Source: DATBVX01 sp963705495
GTDB taxonomy: Bacteria; Pseudomonadota; Gammaproteobacteria; Steroidobacterales; Steroidobacteraceae
DNA length: 64,000 bases
Direction of reading: 5' to 3'
Assembly: GCA_963705495.1 (NCBI GenBank)
Contig: CAVPJQ010000015.1
Location: 1-64,000 of the forward strand
The notes under the pieces were generated by a model, which was not told the DNA's origin, ran no database searches, and saw nothing but the letters and a program-made list of their open reading frames with translations. The translations under genes were made by a program, and so were the position numbers. Positions 16,172 to 23,772 of the stretch are shown piece by piece; the first letter of the stretch is position 1; every line of letters begins with the position of its first letter.

Positions 16172-18571
16172 GTGTCACTTCGCCGCCTCATCGTCATCGT
16201 TCTTTCCGTCGTGGGAGCCGTGCTCCTCGCGATCGTGCTCTACGTCGCTTTCGCCGATCTGGGTGGACACAAGGGCCGCATCGAGGCGTTCGTCACCAAG
16301 CAGACAGGCCGGCCTTTCGCGATCGACGGGGCATTGCAGATCAAAGTGCTCCCGTCCGTCTCTGTCCTCGCCGAGCGCGTTCGCGTCGGCAATGCGGAAT
16401 GGGGCTCGAAGCCGCAGATGGTCGAGATCGGGCGCCTCTCGACTCAGATCGGGCTGTGGTCGCTGATCTCAGGGCCCGTGGACGTGCGCTCGTTCGAGCT
16501 AAGTGACGTCTCGGTTCTCCTCGAAAAAAATCGCGAGGGCAAGGGCAATTGGGCGTTCGGCGGTGCACCAGAAGAGAAACCCGACTCGGGCGCCACCGAG
16601 TTCCCGGCGGTCATCCTGCACGCCAAAATCAGCAATGTGGAGGTCACCTATCGCGAGCCCGGGGAGCCGGACCGCGTCGCGCTCCTTGAGACGTTAACCA
16701 TCGATCCGGGACCGGATGGCCTCTTGGCGATCTCCGGGAAAGGAAAGCTCGACGAGTACCGGACTTCACTGGAGGGACACGTGGGGCCAATCGAGGCGCT
16801 CTTCTCCGGGCGGAACATCCGCATGGCGATTCAGGGGGCGATCGAAAGGCTGCAACTCGACATCAACGGCAGCCTCGGCCGTCTCGATCCGCTGGACGGT
16901 GCGGATCTCGTCCTGAAGCTCGAGCATCCGGACCTGGGCGGGATGCTCAAGAACCTTCGATTGCCGGTCGTCGCGACGGGTGTGCTGAGCGTCGACGCCA
17001 AGCTGAAGGACGCCGGCAAGCTTACCCAGCTCGATGTAGACGCCAAGCTCGGCGACATGACGGCTAAAACAAACGGAACGCTTCAAACGCTCGGCCTGCC
17101 CGGCTCCGACCTCAAGTTTGAAGTCTCGGTCGCGGACGTGGACCGGCTCGCGAAGGTATTCGATGTCACCGGCCTGCCGGCCGAGGCCCTGAAAGTCAGC
17201 GGGCGCGTCGCGTCCTCGCGCAAGGAGGTCAAGCTCGACGGGCTGAGCGCCAAGTTGGCCGGCGCTCAGGTGAAAGCCGACGGCACGATCCGCCTGGCTC
17301 GCGAGCGGGACGCCGACATCCGTTTCGAGCTCGGCGCCGAGAACCTGATGAAGCTGCGCAAGGGGCTGCCGGACCTGCCCTTTTCCATGAGCGGAAATTA
17401 CCTCGAAAGCCGCGACAAGCTGGAGCTGAAGAACCTCAAGTCGAGCATCGGTAAAACCGAGATCTCTGGATGGGTGTCGATGGCGCGCAATGGCAAGAAA
17501 CATATCGAGGCCGATCTCGCCTCCCCTGTTCTCGACCTGACACCGCCTGCAACCGAGCAAGCTGACAACAAGGCGAAGCCGAAACCGGCCGGTAGTTCAG
17601 GCGCCCCGCCCGCAGAGGCGAAACAGCCTGCGAAAGAGCCGAAGAAGAAGTACGTCTTCAGTGAGGAGCCGCTACCGCTCGACAAGCTGAAGAGTGCCGA
17701 TGCGAAGGTGCATTTCGTTGTTACCGAAATGAAGCTCTCCGCGGGAGTGCTGAAAGACGTCGATGGCACGCTGATCGTCGACTCAGGTCAACTGGCGTTC
17801 GACGGGCGCGCGAAAGGCGGGATCGAGGGCACTCTCGACAGCGCCGTCAAGCTGAAATCGACCAGCGACGGAGCCGCCGACCTGAAGCTTGATCTCGCCA
17901 TCAAGAACATGCGCGCCGGCCTTGTTACCGGCGACGAGATTGATCCGCGCCTCGTACCGCCGACGAGCATCGCCGCAAACCTCCAGGCGAGCGGCGTCTC
18001 GGCACACCAGATTGCATCAAGCGCCAACGGACAGGTCCTGCTGACGCAGGGACCCGGTAAGACCAAGGACATATTCACGATGGTCGGAGGCGACATCTTC
18101 GCCCAGCTTGCGAGCAAGCTGAACCCGTTCTCGGCACAGGATCCGTACACCCAGCTGGATTGCACCGTCGCTCGCGTCGACATCGTGCACGGCCAGGCGA
18201 CTGTCGAGCCGGTGCTGATGCAGACGGCGAAGGTCACCATCACCGCGAACGGCAAGGTGGATCTTCACACGGAGCAGCTCACCGTCGACTTCAACACCCG
18301 TCCGCGCGAGGGTATCGGTGTCAGCCCGGGAATGTTTACCAACCCCTTCATCAAGCTCGAAGGAACACTTGGGAGCCCGAGGGTGGGAGTTGGCGCCAAG
18401 GGCGTGGCATCCGGCGCCTTGGCCGCAGCAACCGCCGGCGTGTCAGTGGTTGCGAAAGGCGCTGTGGACCGCGCCATGGGAGAGGCGGACCTGTGCAAGA
18501 AGACGCTCGAAGAGGCCGCGCACCCCGCCGCAGCCGTGGATAAAGCGGCCAAGGACGGCGCCAAGCAATGA
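16172..18571 (+). CDS. AsmA-family inner-membrane-anchored envelope protein
   Basis: 799 residues. One N-terminal transmembrane helix (about 5-27) is followed by the AsmA N-terminal signature (YRVAFADLGG-like segment, GRIEAFVTKQTGRPFAIDG, AERVRVGNAEWG). A long beta-rich periplasmic body has a low-complexity Lys/Pro/Ala linker near 468-495, and the C-terminal AsmA-like domain (LNPFSAQDPYTQLDCTVARVDIVHG, PGMFTNPFIKLEGTLGSPRVG) closes it. AsmA-like proteins are bridge-like and are implicated in lipid trafficking between the membranes. It leads a plus-strand run but is about 95 bases from the next gene. Confidence 0.85.
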   Translation: MSLRRLIVIVLSVVGAVLLAIVLYVAFADLGGHKGRIEAFVTKQTGRPFAIDGALQIKVLPSVSVLAERVRVGNAEWGSKPQMVEIGRLSTQIGLWSLISGPVDVRSFELSDVSVLLEKNREGKGNWAFGGAPEEKPDSGATEFPAVILHAKISNVEVTYREPGEPDRVALLETLTIDPGPDGLLAISGKGKLDEYRTSLEGHVGPIEALFSGRNIRMAIQGAIERLQLDINGSLGRLDPLDGADLVLKLEHPDLGGMLKNLRLPVVATGVLSVDAKLKDAGKLTQLDVDAKLGDMTAKTNGTLQTLGLPGSDLKFEVSVADVDRLAKVFDVTGLPAEALKVSGRVASSRKEVKLDGLSAKLAGAQVKADGTIRLARERDADIRFELGAENLMKLRKGLPDLPFSMSGNYLESRDKLELKNLKSSIGKTEISGWVSMARNGKKHIEADLASPVLDLTPPATEQADNKAKPKPAGSSGAPPAEAKQPAKEPKKKYVFSEEPLPLDKLKSADAKVHFVVTEMKLSAGVLKDVDGTLIVDSGQLAFDGRAKGGIEGTLDSAVKLKSTSDGAADLKLDLAIKNMRAGLVTGDEIDPRLVPPTSIAANLQASGVSAHQIASSANGQVLLTQGPGKTKDIFTMVGGDIFAQLASKLNPFSAQDPYTQLDCTVARVDIVHGQATVEPVLMQTAKVTITANGKVDLHTEQLTVDFNTRPREGIGVSPGMFTNPFIKLEGTLGSPRVGVGAKGVASGALAAATAGVSVVAKGAVDRAMGEADLCKKTLEEAAHPAAAVDKAAKDGAKQ

Positions 18572-18665
18572 TTCATGCCATGCGGTCTGGCGTAAACTGC
18601 GCCATATCCGATCCGCGATCCAGATCCGAAGGCGACTAAGTACAACAAACACAGGGAGAAGAATC

Positions 18666-19496
18666 ATGGGAAATCGCTTCAGAATATCGTGGGCCATTCT
18701 CGCGGCCCTCGCGTTGACACTGCTCGGTACGGGCGGGGCTATGGCGCAGACCCAAACCGTGAAGACCGACGTCCTCATGTTCGAGGTCATTGCGGTGGAC
18801 GGCAACAACGTCGTCGTCCGTGATCAGAATGGCACGCGTGCGTTAACGGTGCCTGAGGACTTCAGGTTCACGGTGGACGGTAAGCCGATGTCTGTGCATG
18901 ACCTCACGCCGGGCATGAAGGGCAGCGCCACGGTCACCACGACTACGACGGTTCGCCCGGTGTATGTGACTGAGGTGAAGAAGGGTGTGGTCGTGAATCA
19001 GGTCGGTACTTCCGTCAGCGTGCGTACTGAGCAAGGTGTCCGCCGCTTCACGCAGAGCGAGCTCGACAAGCGCGGTGTCCAGATCATCATAGACGGCAAG
19101 CCCGTTAAAGTGACGCAGCTGCAGAAAGGCGACCAGTTGACGGCAACCATCATCACGCCCGGCCCGCCGGAGGTCCTTACGGAGAAGGAGGTGCAGGCCA
19201 CACTCGCTGCTGCCCCTGCGGCGGCGGAACCGGCCCTCGCGGCGCCTGCCGAAACACCCGCGGCCACCGAAACACCCGCGGCCGCCGAGACACCCGCGGC
19301 CGCCGAGACGCCCCCGGCCGAGACTATGAGCGAAGCACCCCCGGCTGAGGCGCCGGCAGCTGCTCCTGATCAGCCGGTTGTGATCACAGGTGAGGAAGGC
19401 CCGAAATCCGATCGGCGATGGCTCTGGATCGTCGTGATCGCGATTATCGCGATTGCGGCGTTTCTGCTCATGCGCAAACGCCGCGCGCAACAGTAA
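18666..19496 (+). CDS. Exported membrane-anchored protein with duplicated module and TPAAAE repeats
   Basis: 276 residues from ATG 18666, behind AGGGAGAAG. Signal peptide 1-28 (ends GGAMAQ). Two similar modules follow: FTVDGKPMSVHDLTPGMKG and IIIDGKPVKVTQLQKGD, each after a VVV-rich strand region, pointing to an internal duplication. Then comes an Ala/Pro/Glu linker with six-residue repeats and a C-terminal transmembrane helix (WLWIVVIAIIAIAAFLL) with a basic tail. The modules would face the periplasm. I do not recognise a named family. An open frame extends upstream into the AsmA gene but the ribosome site and leader fix this start. Confidence 0.75.
   Translation: MGNRFRISWAILAALALTLLGTGGAMAQTQTVKTDVLMFEVIAVDGNNVVVRDQNGTRALTVPEDFRFTVDGKPMSVHDLTPGMKGSATVTTTTTVRPVYVTEVKKGVVVNQVGTSVSVRTEQGVRRFTQSELDKRGVQIIIDGKPVKVTQLQKGDQLTATIITPGPPEVLTEKEVQATLAAAPAAAEPALAAPAETPAATETPAAAETPAAAETPPAETMSEAPPAEAPAAAPDQPVVITGEEGPKSDRRWLWIVVIAIIAIAAFLLMRKRRAQQ
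19254..19322 (+). repeat. Tandem 18-base coding repeat (TPAAAE)
   Basis: Three near-identical 18-base units at 19254-19271, 19272-19289 and 19290-19307, then a decayed fourth, encode the Ala/Pro/Glu linker of the exported protein. The second and third units are identical, so the copy number is likely to vary between strains by slippage. Confidence 0.75.
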
Positions 19497-19551
19497 CGCA
19501 TCAAGGGAGTCTTGGCGACCGCAGGCCACTGCTGCGGCCGCTGCTTCCTCG

Positions 19552-19585
19552 AAGGCCTCGGCGCAACACCGGGGCCTTCTCATTT
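19552..19585 (+). terminator. Rho-independent terminator after the exported repeat protein
   Basis: A ten-pair stem (AAGGCCTCGG at 19552-19561 with CCGGGGCCTT at 19569-19578, one wobble) and a seven-base loop are followed by CTCATTT. It separates the exported protein gene from the two-component pair downstream. Confidence 0.6.
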
Positions 19586-19683
19586 ATCGACGTCCAAAGG
19601 GCGTCGACGGGCCGTGACGGCCGAAAGCGATGCCGTCATCATGTTTCCGTATTCCTTGACACGCTGCCGATCGCAGCTACGCC

Positions 19684-20346
19684 ATGAGACTTCTGTTGGT
19701 AGAGGACGATGGGATGATCGGCGATGCCGTGCAACGCGGTCTGCGCGCCATGGCATTCACAGTCGATTGGGTTCGCGATGGCGAAACCGCCCGGATCGCG
19801 GTACGCGAGGCGGGCTATGACCTGCTGGTTCTCGATCTCGGCCTGCCCGGTCGCGATGGACTCGAGGTTCTGCGCGAATTGCGCCGTGCAGGAAATGATC
19901 TTCCGGTGCTGATTCTCACCGCTCGAACCGAGGTGTCCGATCGTGTGGTGGGTCTGGACGCCGGTGCCGACGACTATCTCGTGAAACCATTCGAACTCGA
20001 AGAGCTTGCGGCGCGTGTCCGCGCGCTCGGCCGCCGTCGCAGCGGACGCGCTCAACCCCTCATCGAGCACTTGGGCGTGAGCCTGGATCCTGCGACGCAT
20101 CGAGTCACCCGCGATGCTCGCGAGGTCAATCTGTCCGCTCGTGAGTACGCCGTACTCACGGCCCTCCTCGAGCGCCCGGGTGCGATCCTGTCGCGTGCAC
20201 AGCTCGAGGAGCGTCTGTACGGATGGGCGGACGAGATCGAGAGCAATGCGATCGAAGTGCATGTGCACGCATTGCGACGCAAGCTCGGTGCAGACTTCAT
20301 CCATACCGTGCGCGGGCTGGGCTATCGCGTTCGTACCCAGGGTTAG
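19684..20346 (+). CDS. OmpR/QseB-type response regulator
   Basis: 220 residues. Receiver with the EDD acidic cluster at 7-9, phospho-acceptor D51 in LVLDLGLPGRDG and K101 in YLVKPF. The winged-helix DNA-binding domain occupies about 125-218 (VNLSAREYAVLTALLERPG, SNAIEVHVHALRRKLG, IHTVRGLGYRV). It is a transcription factor paired with the kinase nine bases downstream. The next genes, including a MucD-type protease, make an envelope-stress or cation regulon plausible, as for QseB/PmrA relatives, but no operator is visible. Confidence 0.9.
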   Translation: MRLLLVEDDGMIGDAVQRGLRAMAFTVDWVRDGETARIAVREAGYDLLVLDLGLPGRDGLEVLRELRRAGNDLPVLILTARTEVSDRVVGLDAGADDYLVKPFELEELAARVRALGRRRSGRAQPLIEHLGVSLDPATHRVTRDAREVNLSAREYAVLTALLERPGAILSRAQLEERLYGWADEIESNAIEVHVHALRRKLGADFIHTVRGLGYRVRTQG

Positions 20347-20354
20347 CGCCGCGC

Positions 20355-21683
20355 ATGAATTCTATTCGTGCACGACTGACGCTGTGGCTCCTGCTAGCCG
20401 TCGCACTCACCGGTGCAATCGGCGCATGGTTCATCTACAGGAATTCACTTGCCGAAGCAGATGTGTTCTTCGACTACCAGCTGCGCCAGACCGCGCTGAC
20501 ATTGCGCGACCAGGCGTTCGAATATGCGGCCGCACCGACCCTGACGCCTGCTGAAGCGGGCTATGACTTCGTCGTGCAGGTGTGGAGCTTCGAGGGAGTT
20601 CGCGTCTATCTCTCCCAGCCGCACGTCAGCCTCCCCGGATTGACGCCGCTGGGAATCTCGACGGTCAGCACGCGCGAGGGTGACTGGCGCGTGTTTGGAA
20701 TTCGAGCGCGCGGCGGCGTCATCCAGGTTGCGCAGCCCATGCGTGTTCGCCAGCAGCAAGCGGCTCGATTGGCGCTGCGCACGCTCTGGCCTTTTGCGTT
20801 GCTCGTGCCTGTTCTTGCAGCCATCGTTGCCGTCGTCGTGCGCCGCTCACTCGATCCGCTCGAGCGCCTGACGCAGACAGTGCGCTCCCGCGCTCCCACC
20901 GCCCTCGAGCCCTTGCCCGTGGCCGGTCTGCCTTCCGACGTGCGTCCACTGGTGGAAGCGCTGAATGATCTGCTCAAACGCCTGGCTCGCGTGCTCGAGC
21001 GGGATCGCGCGTTCGTGGCCGATGCGGCTCACGAGCTGCGCACCCCGCTCACGGCACTCAGTCTGCAGCTGAGCGCACTCGACGTCGCGCATAGCGATAC
21101 GGAACGCGCCGACGCGCGTGCGCGACTGAGTGGCGGGCTGCAGCGCGCAGCGCGCCTGGTCGAGCAGCTCCTGGCACTCGCCCGCGTGGAGCCGGGGCAA
21201 CAGGAACCGGCAGTCGATGTGCAACTCGATGCCGTGGTGCGTGAGGTGGTCGTCGAGGCGCTGCCGCTCGCCGATGCGCGGCACATCGATCTGGGAATCG
21301 GTCGTCTGGACTCGGTATCCGTACGCGGCAATCGCGAAGCCCTTGCCATCCTGCTGCGCAACCTCGTCGACAACGCGATTCGCCACACTCCCGAGGGCGG
21401 AGTCGTCGACGTCCTATTGGAACGACGAGACCCGCAGCACGCACGCCTGCGGGTTACGGACTCTGGCCCCGGGATCGCACCAAGCGAGCGCGAACGGGTA
21501 TTTGATCGCTTCTATCGCGTGCCGGGAACCTCCGCTGTTGGCAGCGGTCTGGGGCTCGCGATCGTGCGAACGATTGCCACGCAACACGGCGCTCAAGTCA
21601 GCCTGGGTTCAGGTTCGGAGGGCCGCGGTTTGGTCGTTACCGTTGAATTTGCCCTCAACTCCCCGCCCCCAGGGCGGTCTTAA
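20355..21683 (+). CDS. QseC-type sensor histidine kinase
   Basis: 442 residues from ATG 20355. Two transmembrane helices (about 8-27 and 143-162) bracket a periplasmic sensor of some 115 residues. A linker follows, then HisKA with H226 in VADAAHELRTPL, an N-box (LLRNLVDNAIRHTPEGG), DSGPGIAP and GLGLAIVRTIA. It should phosphorylate the regulator encoded immediately upstream. The short sensor domain resembles the QseC/PmrB group; the signal is not readable. Confidence 0.9.
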   Translation: MNSIRARLTLWLLLAVALTGAIGAWFIYRNSLAEADVFFDYQLRQTALTLRDQAFEYAAAPTLTPAEAGYDFVVQVWSFEGVRVYLSQPHVSLPGLTPLGISTVSTREGDWRVFGIRARGGVIQVAQPMRVRQQQAARLALRTLWPFALLVPVLAAIVAVVVRRSLDPLERLTQTVRSRAPTALEPLPVAGLPSDVRPLVEALNDLLKRLARVLERDRAFVADAAHELRTPLTALSLQLSALDVAHSDTERADARARLSGGLQRAARLVEQLLALARVEPGQQEPAVDVQLDAVVREVVVEALPLADARHIDLGIGRLDSVSVRGNREALAILLRNLVDNAIRHTPEGGVVDVLLERRDPQHARLRVTDSGPGIAPSERERVFDRFYRVPGTSAVGSGLGLAIVRTIATQHGAQVSLGSGSEGRGLVVTVEFALNSPPPGRS

Positions 21684-21759
21684 GCCCTGCTTAAGCCTGC
21701 TCATTTATGGTGGCACGTGCTGCAGCACCGTTTTGAATTCGTAGTGAGGAGTGGTTTAC

Positions 21760-23295
21760 ATGAATCTGGAACCTGGATATCGGCTGCCACGGCGATCGAT
21801 CCCGTGGATCACGGGCGGAGTGCTCGCGGGCCTCGTGGGCGCAATCCTACTGGTCGGCGGCTGGACTTCGGTGAAGGGCAACGCAACTACAAGTGCGTCG
21901 CTGGCAACGCAATCTCAGATACAAGTGGCGCAGGCGCAGGGCGAATCTACGTCAGCGCCGGAATCAGCGCCCCAGGCAATGGTGCGAGGAACGCTTCCCG
22001 ATTTCACGGCGCTCGTCGAACGCTTCGGCCCGGCGGTGGTGAACATCAGCGTCACTGGAACGATCAAGACCGCAGGTGGGCCGCAGATTCCCGATCTCCC
22101 CGGCTTCGGCCCGGACGACCCGTTCCGCCAGTTCTTCCGCAGCTTGCCGCGACAGCCCCGCGATGTGCCGATGCGCGGCGAAGGCTCGGGATTCATCGTC
22201 GATCCGAATGGCATCGTGCTCACTAACGCGCATGTCGTGAACGACGCCAAGGAAGTGACCGTCAAGCTCACCGATCGTCGTGAATTCACGGCGCGCGTTT
22301 TGGGCAAGGACACCGCGAGTGACATCGCAGTGCTCAAGATCGATGCACACAATCTGCCGACCGTTCGCCTCGGTCGCACCAGTGACATCAAAGTTGGCCA
22401 GTGGGTCGTCGCCATCGGCTCGCCCTTCGGCTTCGAGAACACGGTGACGGCGGGCATCGTGAGTGCCAAGGGCCGTACGCTTCCGGGCGGCGGTTACGTT
22501 CCTTTCCTTCAGACCGACGTTGCGGTCAACCCTGGCAACTCGGGCGGGCCCCTGTTCGATCTCAATGGCGAAGTGGTCGGGATCAATTCGCAGATCTACT
22601 CCAACTCCGGTGGCTATGAGGGCGTGTCGTTCGCTATCCCGATCGACGTCGCCATGAACGTGAGCCAGCAATTGCAGGCGCACGGTCACGTCACGCGCGG
22701 CAAGCTCGGGGTCATGATCCAGGAAGTGAACCAGTCGCTCGCCGACACTTTCGGCCTGGAACGCCCGCGGGGCGCGCTGATCGCCAAGGTCGAAGACGGC
22801 GGTCCCGCGAGCGGTGCAGGTCTCAAACCTGGCGATGTGATTCTCGGGGTCAACGGCCAGCAGATCGAGAGCTCGACGGAATTGCCGGCACGTATCGCCG
22901 CACTCGAGCCCGGCACCGACGCGAAGCTCGAGGTGTGGCGCGATCGAAAAGAGCGAGACATAACGGTACGCATCGGCACGCTGGCGGAGACTCAGGTTGC
23001 CGGCAACTCGGACGACTCCGACTCCGAGAGCGGAAGGCTCGGCCTGGCCGTGCGTCCTCTGACTCCCGACGAGCAACGCGAATCCGACATCCACAAGGGC
23101 TTGGTGGTCGAATCCGCGAGCGGTGCTGCAGCCGAGGCCGGAATCCGGGAGGGCGACGTGATCCTCTCTGCCAATGGTAAGGAGGTCAACAGCGTCGAGG
23201 ACCTGCGCAAGATCGTGAAGAAGTCGGACAAGCACGTAGCATTGCTCGTCCAGCGCGGCGATACGCAGATCTTCGTTCCGGTCGCGAGCGGGTGA
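21760..23295 (+). CDS. Do-like periplasmic serine endoprotease (MucD/DegQ family)
   Basis: 511 residues from ATG 21760, eight bases after TGAGGAG. An N-terminal hydrophobic segment (about 15-35) exports or anchors it. Trypsin-like domain with the catalytic triad H158 (LTNAHVV), D188 (DTASDIAVL) and S261 (NPGNSGGPLFD), then two PDZ domains (LGVMIQEVNQSLADTFGL; LGLAVRPLTPDEQRES). It degrades misfolded periplasmic proteins. It follows the two-component pair by 77 bases and may belong to the same regulon. PDZ2 ends the protein without extension, normal for the family. Confidence 0.92.
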   Translation: MNLEPGYRLPRRSIPWITGGVLAGLVGAILLVGGWTSVKGNATTSASLATQSQIQVAQAQGESTSAPESAPQAMVRGTLPDFTALVERFGPAVVNISVTGTIKTAGGPQIPDLPGFGPDDPFRQFFRSLPRQPRDVPMRGEGSGFIVDPNGIVLTNAHVVNDAKEVTVKLTDRREFTARVLGKDTASDIAVLKIDAHNLPTVRLGRTSDIKVGQWVVAIGSPFGFENTVTAGIVSAKGRTLPGGGYVPFLQTDVAVNPGNSGGPLFDLNGEVVGINSQIYSNSGGYEGVSFAIPIDVAMNVSQQLQAHGHVTRGKLGVMIQEVNQSLADTFGLERPRGALIAKVEDGGPASGAGLKPGDVILGVNGQQIESSTELPARIAALEPGTDAKLEVWRDRKERDITVRIGTLAETQVAGNSDDSDSESGRLGLAVRPLTPDEQRESDIHKGLVVESASGAAAEAGIREGDVILSANGKEVNSVEDLRKIVKKSDKHVALLVQRGDTQIFVPVASG

Positions 23296-23415
23296 CCCGA
23301 ACACGATATACGCACGCTTGCGATCCGCGATGCGCCGCTGGTGCGATGGATGACCATGCTCCAGGCGAACTGCAGGTCTGCCCCCTGCAGCACTACCGAT
23401 TCGTTGATGGAAACT

Positions 23416-23446
23416 AAAAAGGGCCGTCGTTAACGGCCCTTATCTG
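23416..23446 (+). terminator. Hairpin terminator after the Do-like protease
   Basis: AAGGGCCGT (23419-23427) pairs perfectly with ACGGCCCTT (23433-23441) around a five-base loop. The plus-strand tail is TTATC, while the minus strand has TTTTTAG, so it is stronger in the minus direction but well placed to end the protease transcript. Confidence 0.6.
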
Positions 23447-23547
23447 CGATGTCTTGGGACACCAGATTGGTCGCCCCCGTGACATCCACGTGCCACATGC
23501 TGCGCCGATTGGCTCATTCAAGCAATTGGTAAAGTGCGCAAAGGCTC

Positions 23548-23618
23548 GTCGGAGCGACGAGATTTGATCTCACGACCACTCGTACCCCATGACAATGAAG
23601 TTCCCCCTTGCACCCCAT
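23548..23618 (-). pseudogene. Decayed tRNA-Pro 3'-half fragment
   Basis: Bases 23548-23591 align without gaps to 26433-26476, the 3' half of the intact tRNA-Pro(GGG) gene, at 37 of 44 positions. The match covers the acceptor 3' strand, the T arm and the anticodon region. A further exact 15-base match to the anticodon arm lies at 23604-23618. The orientation is the same as the intact gene. The 5' half is missing, so it cannot fold as a tRNA. A duplicated tRNA 3' end like this is what site-specific integration leaves at the far edge of an element. Confidence 0.65.
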
Positions 23619-23772
23619 CAATCGTTGACCTTCCGGCCACTTCCGCATTTTTCTCGCTCTGAGTGCGCCCAAACCCCTGTGTCGGGCCGACCGACGCTTG
23701 TGACCTTGATGACCTCGTAAACCGACCCCGCACCAGCCCCAAGCTATACTCGGTTGGGAAGCGTGGAGCGCC

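Larger units (their letters stand above)
23296..23772 (+). other. Gene-free stretch between the protease and the cyclase gene
   Basis: 477 bases with no convincing gene. It holds a terminator near 23430 and sequence derived from a tRNA-Pro gene (23548-23618). A possible promoter for the cyclase gene has TATACT at 23745-23750 and a poor -35 box (CCGACC) 17 bases upstream. Confidence 0.6.

Noticed and set aside
19254..19322. CRISPR-like spacing of short repeats
   Set aside because: The repeats are contiguous, in frame and encode TPAAAE; there are no spacers and no cas genes in the window.
19656..19684. Perfect TTGACA just before the response-regulator gene
   Set aside because: The only -10 at 16-17 bases (TACGCC) is poor and would overlap the start codon.
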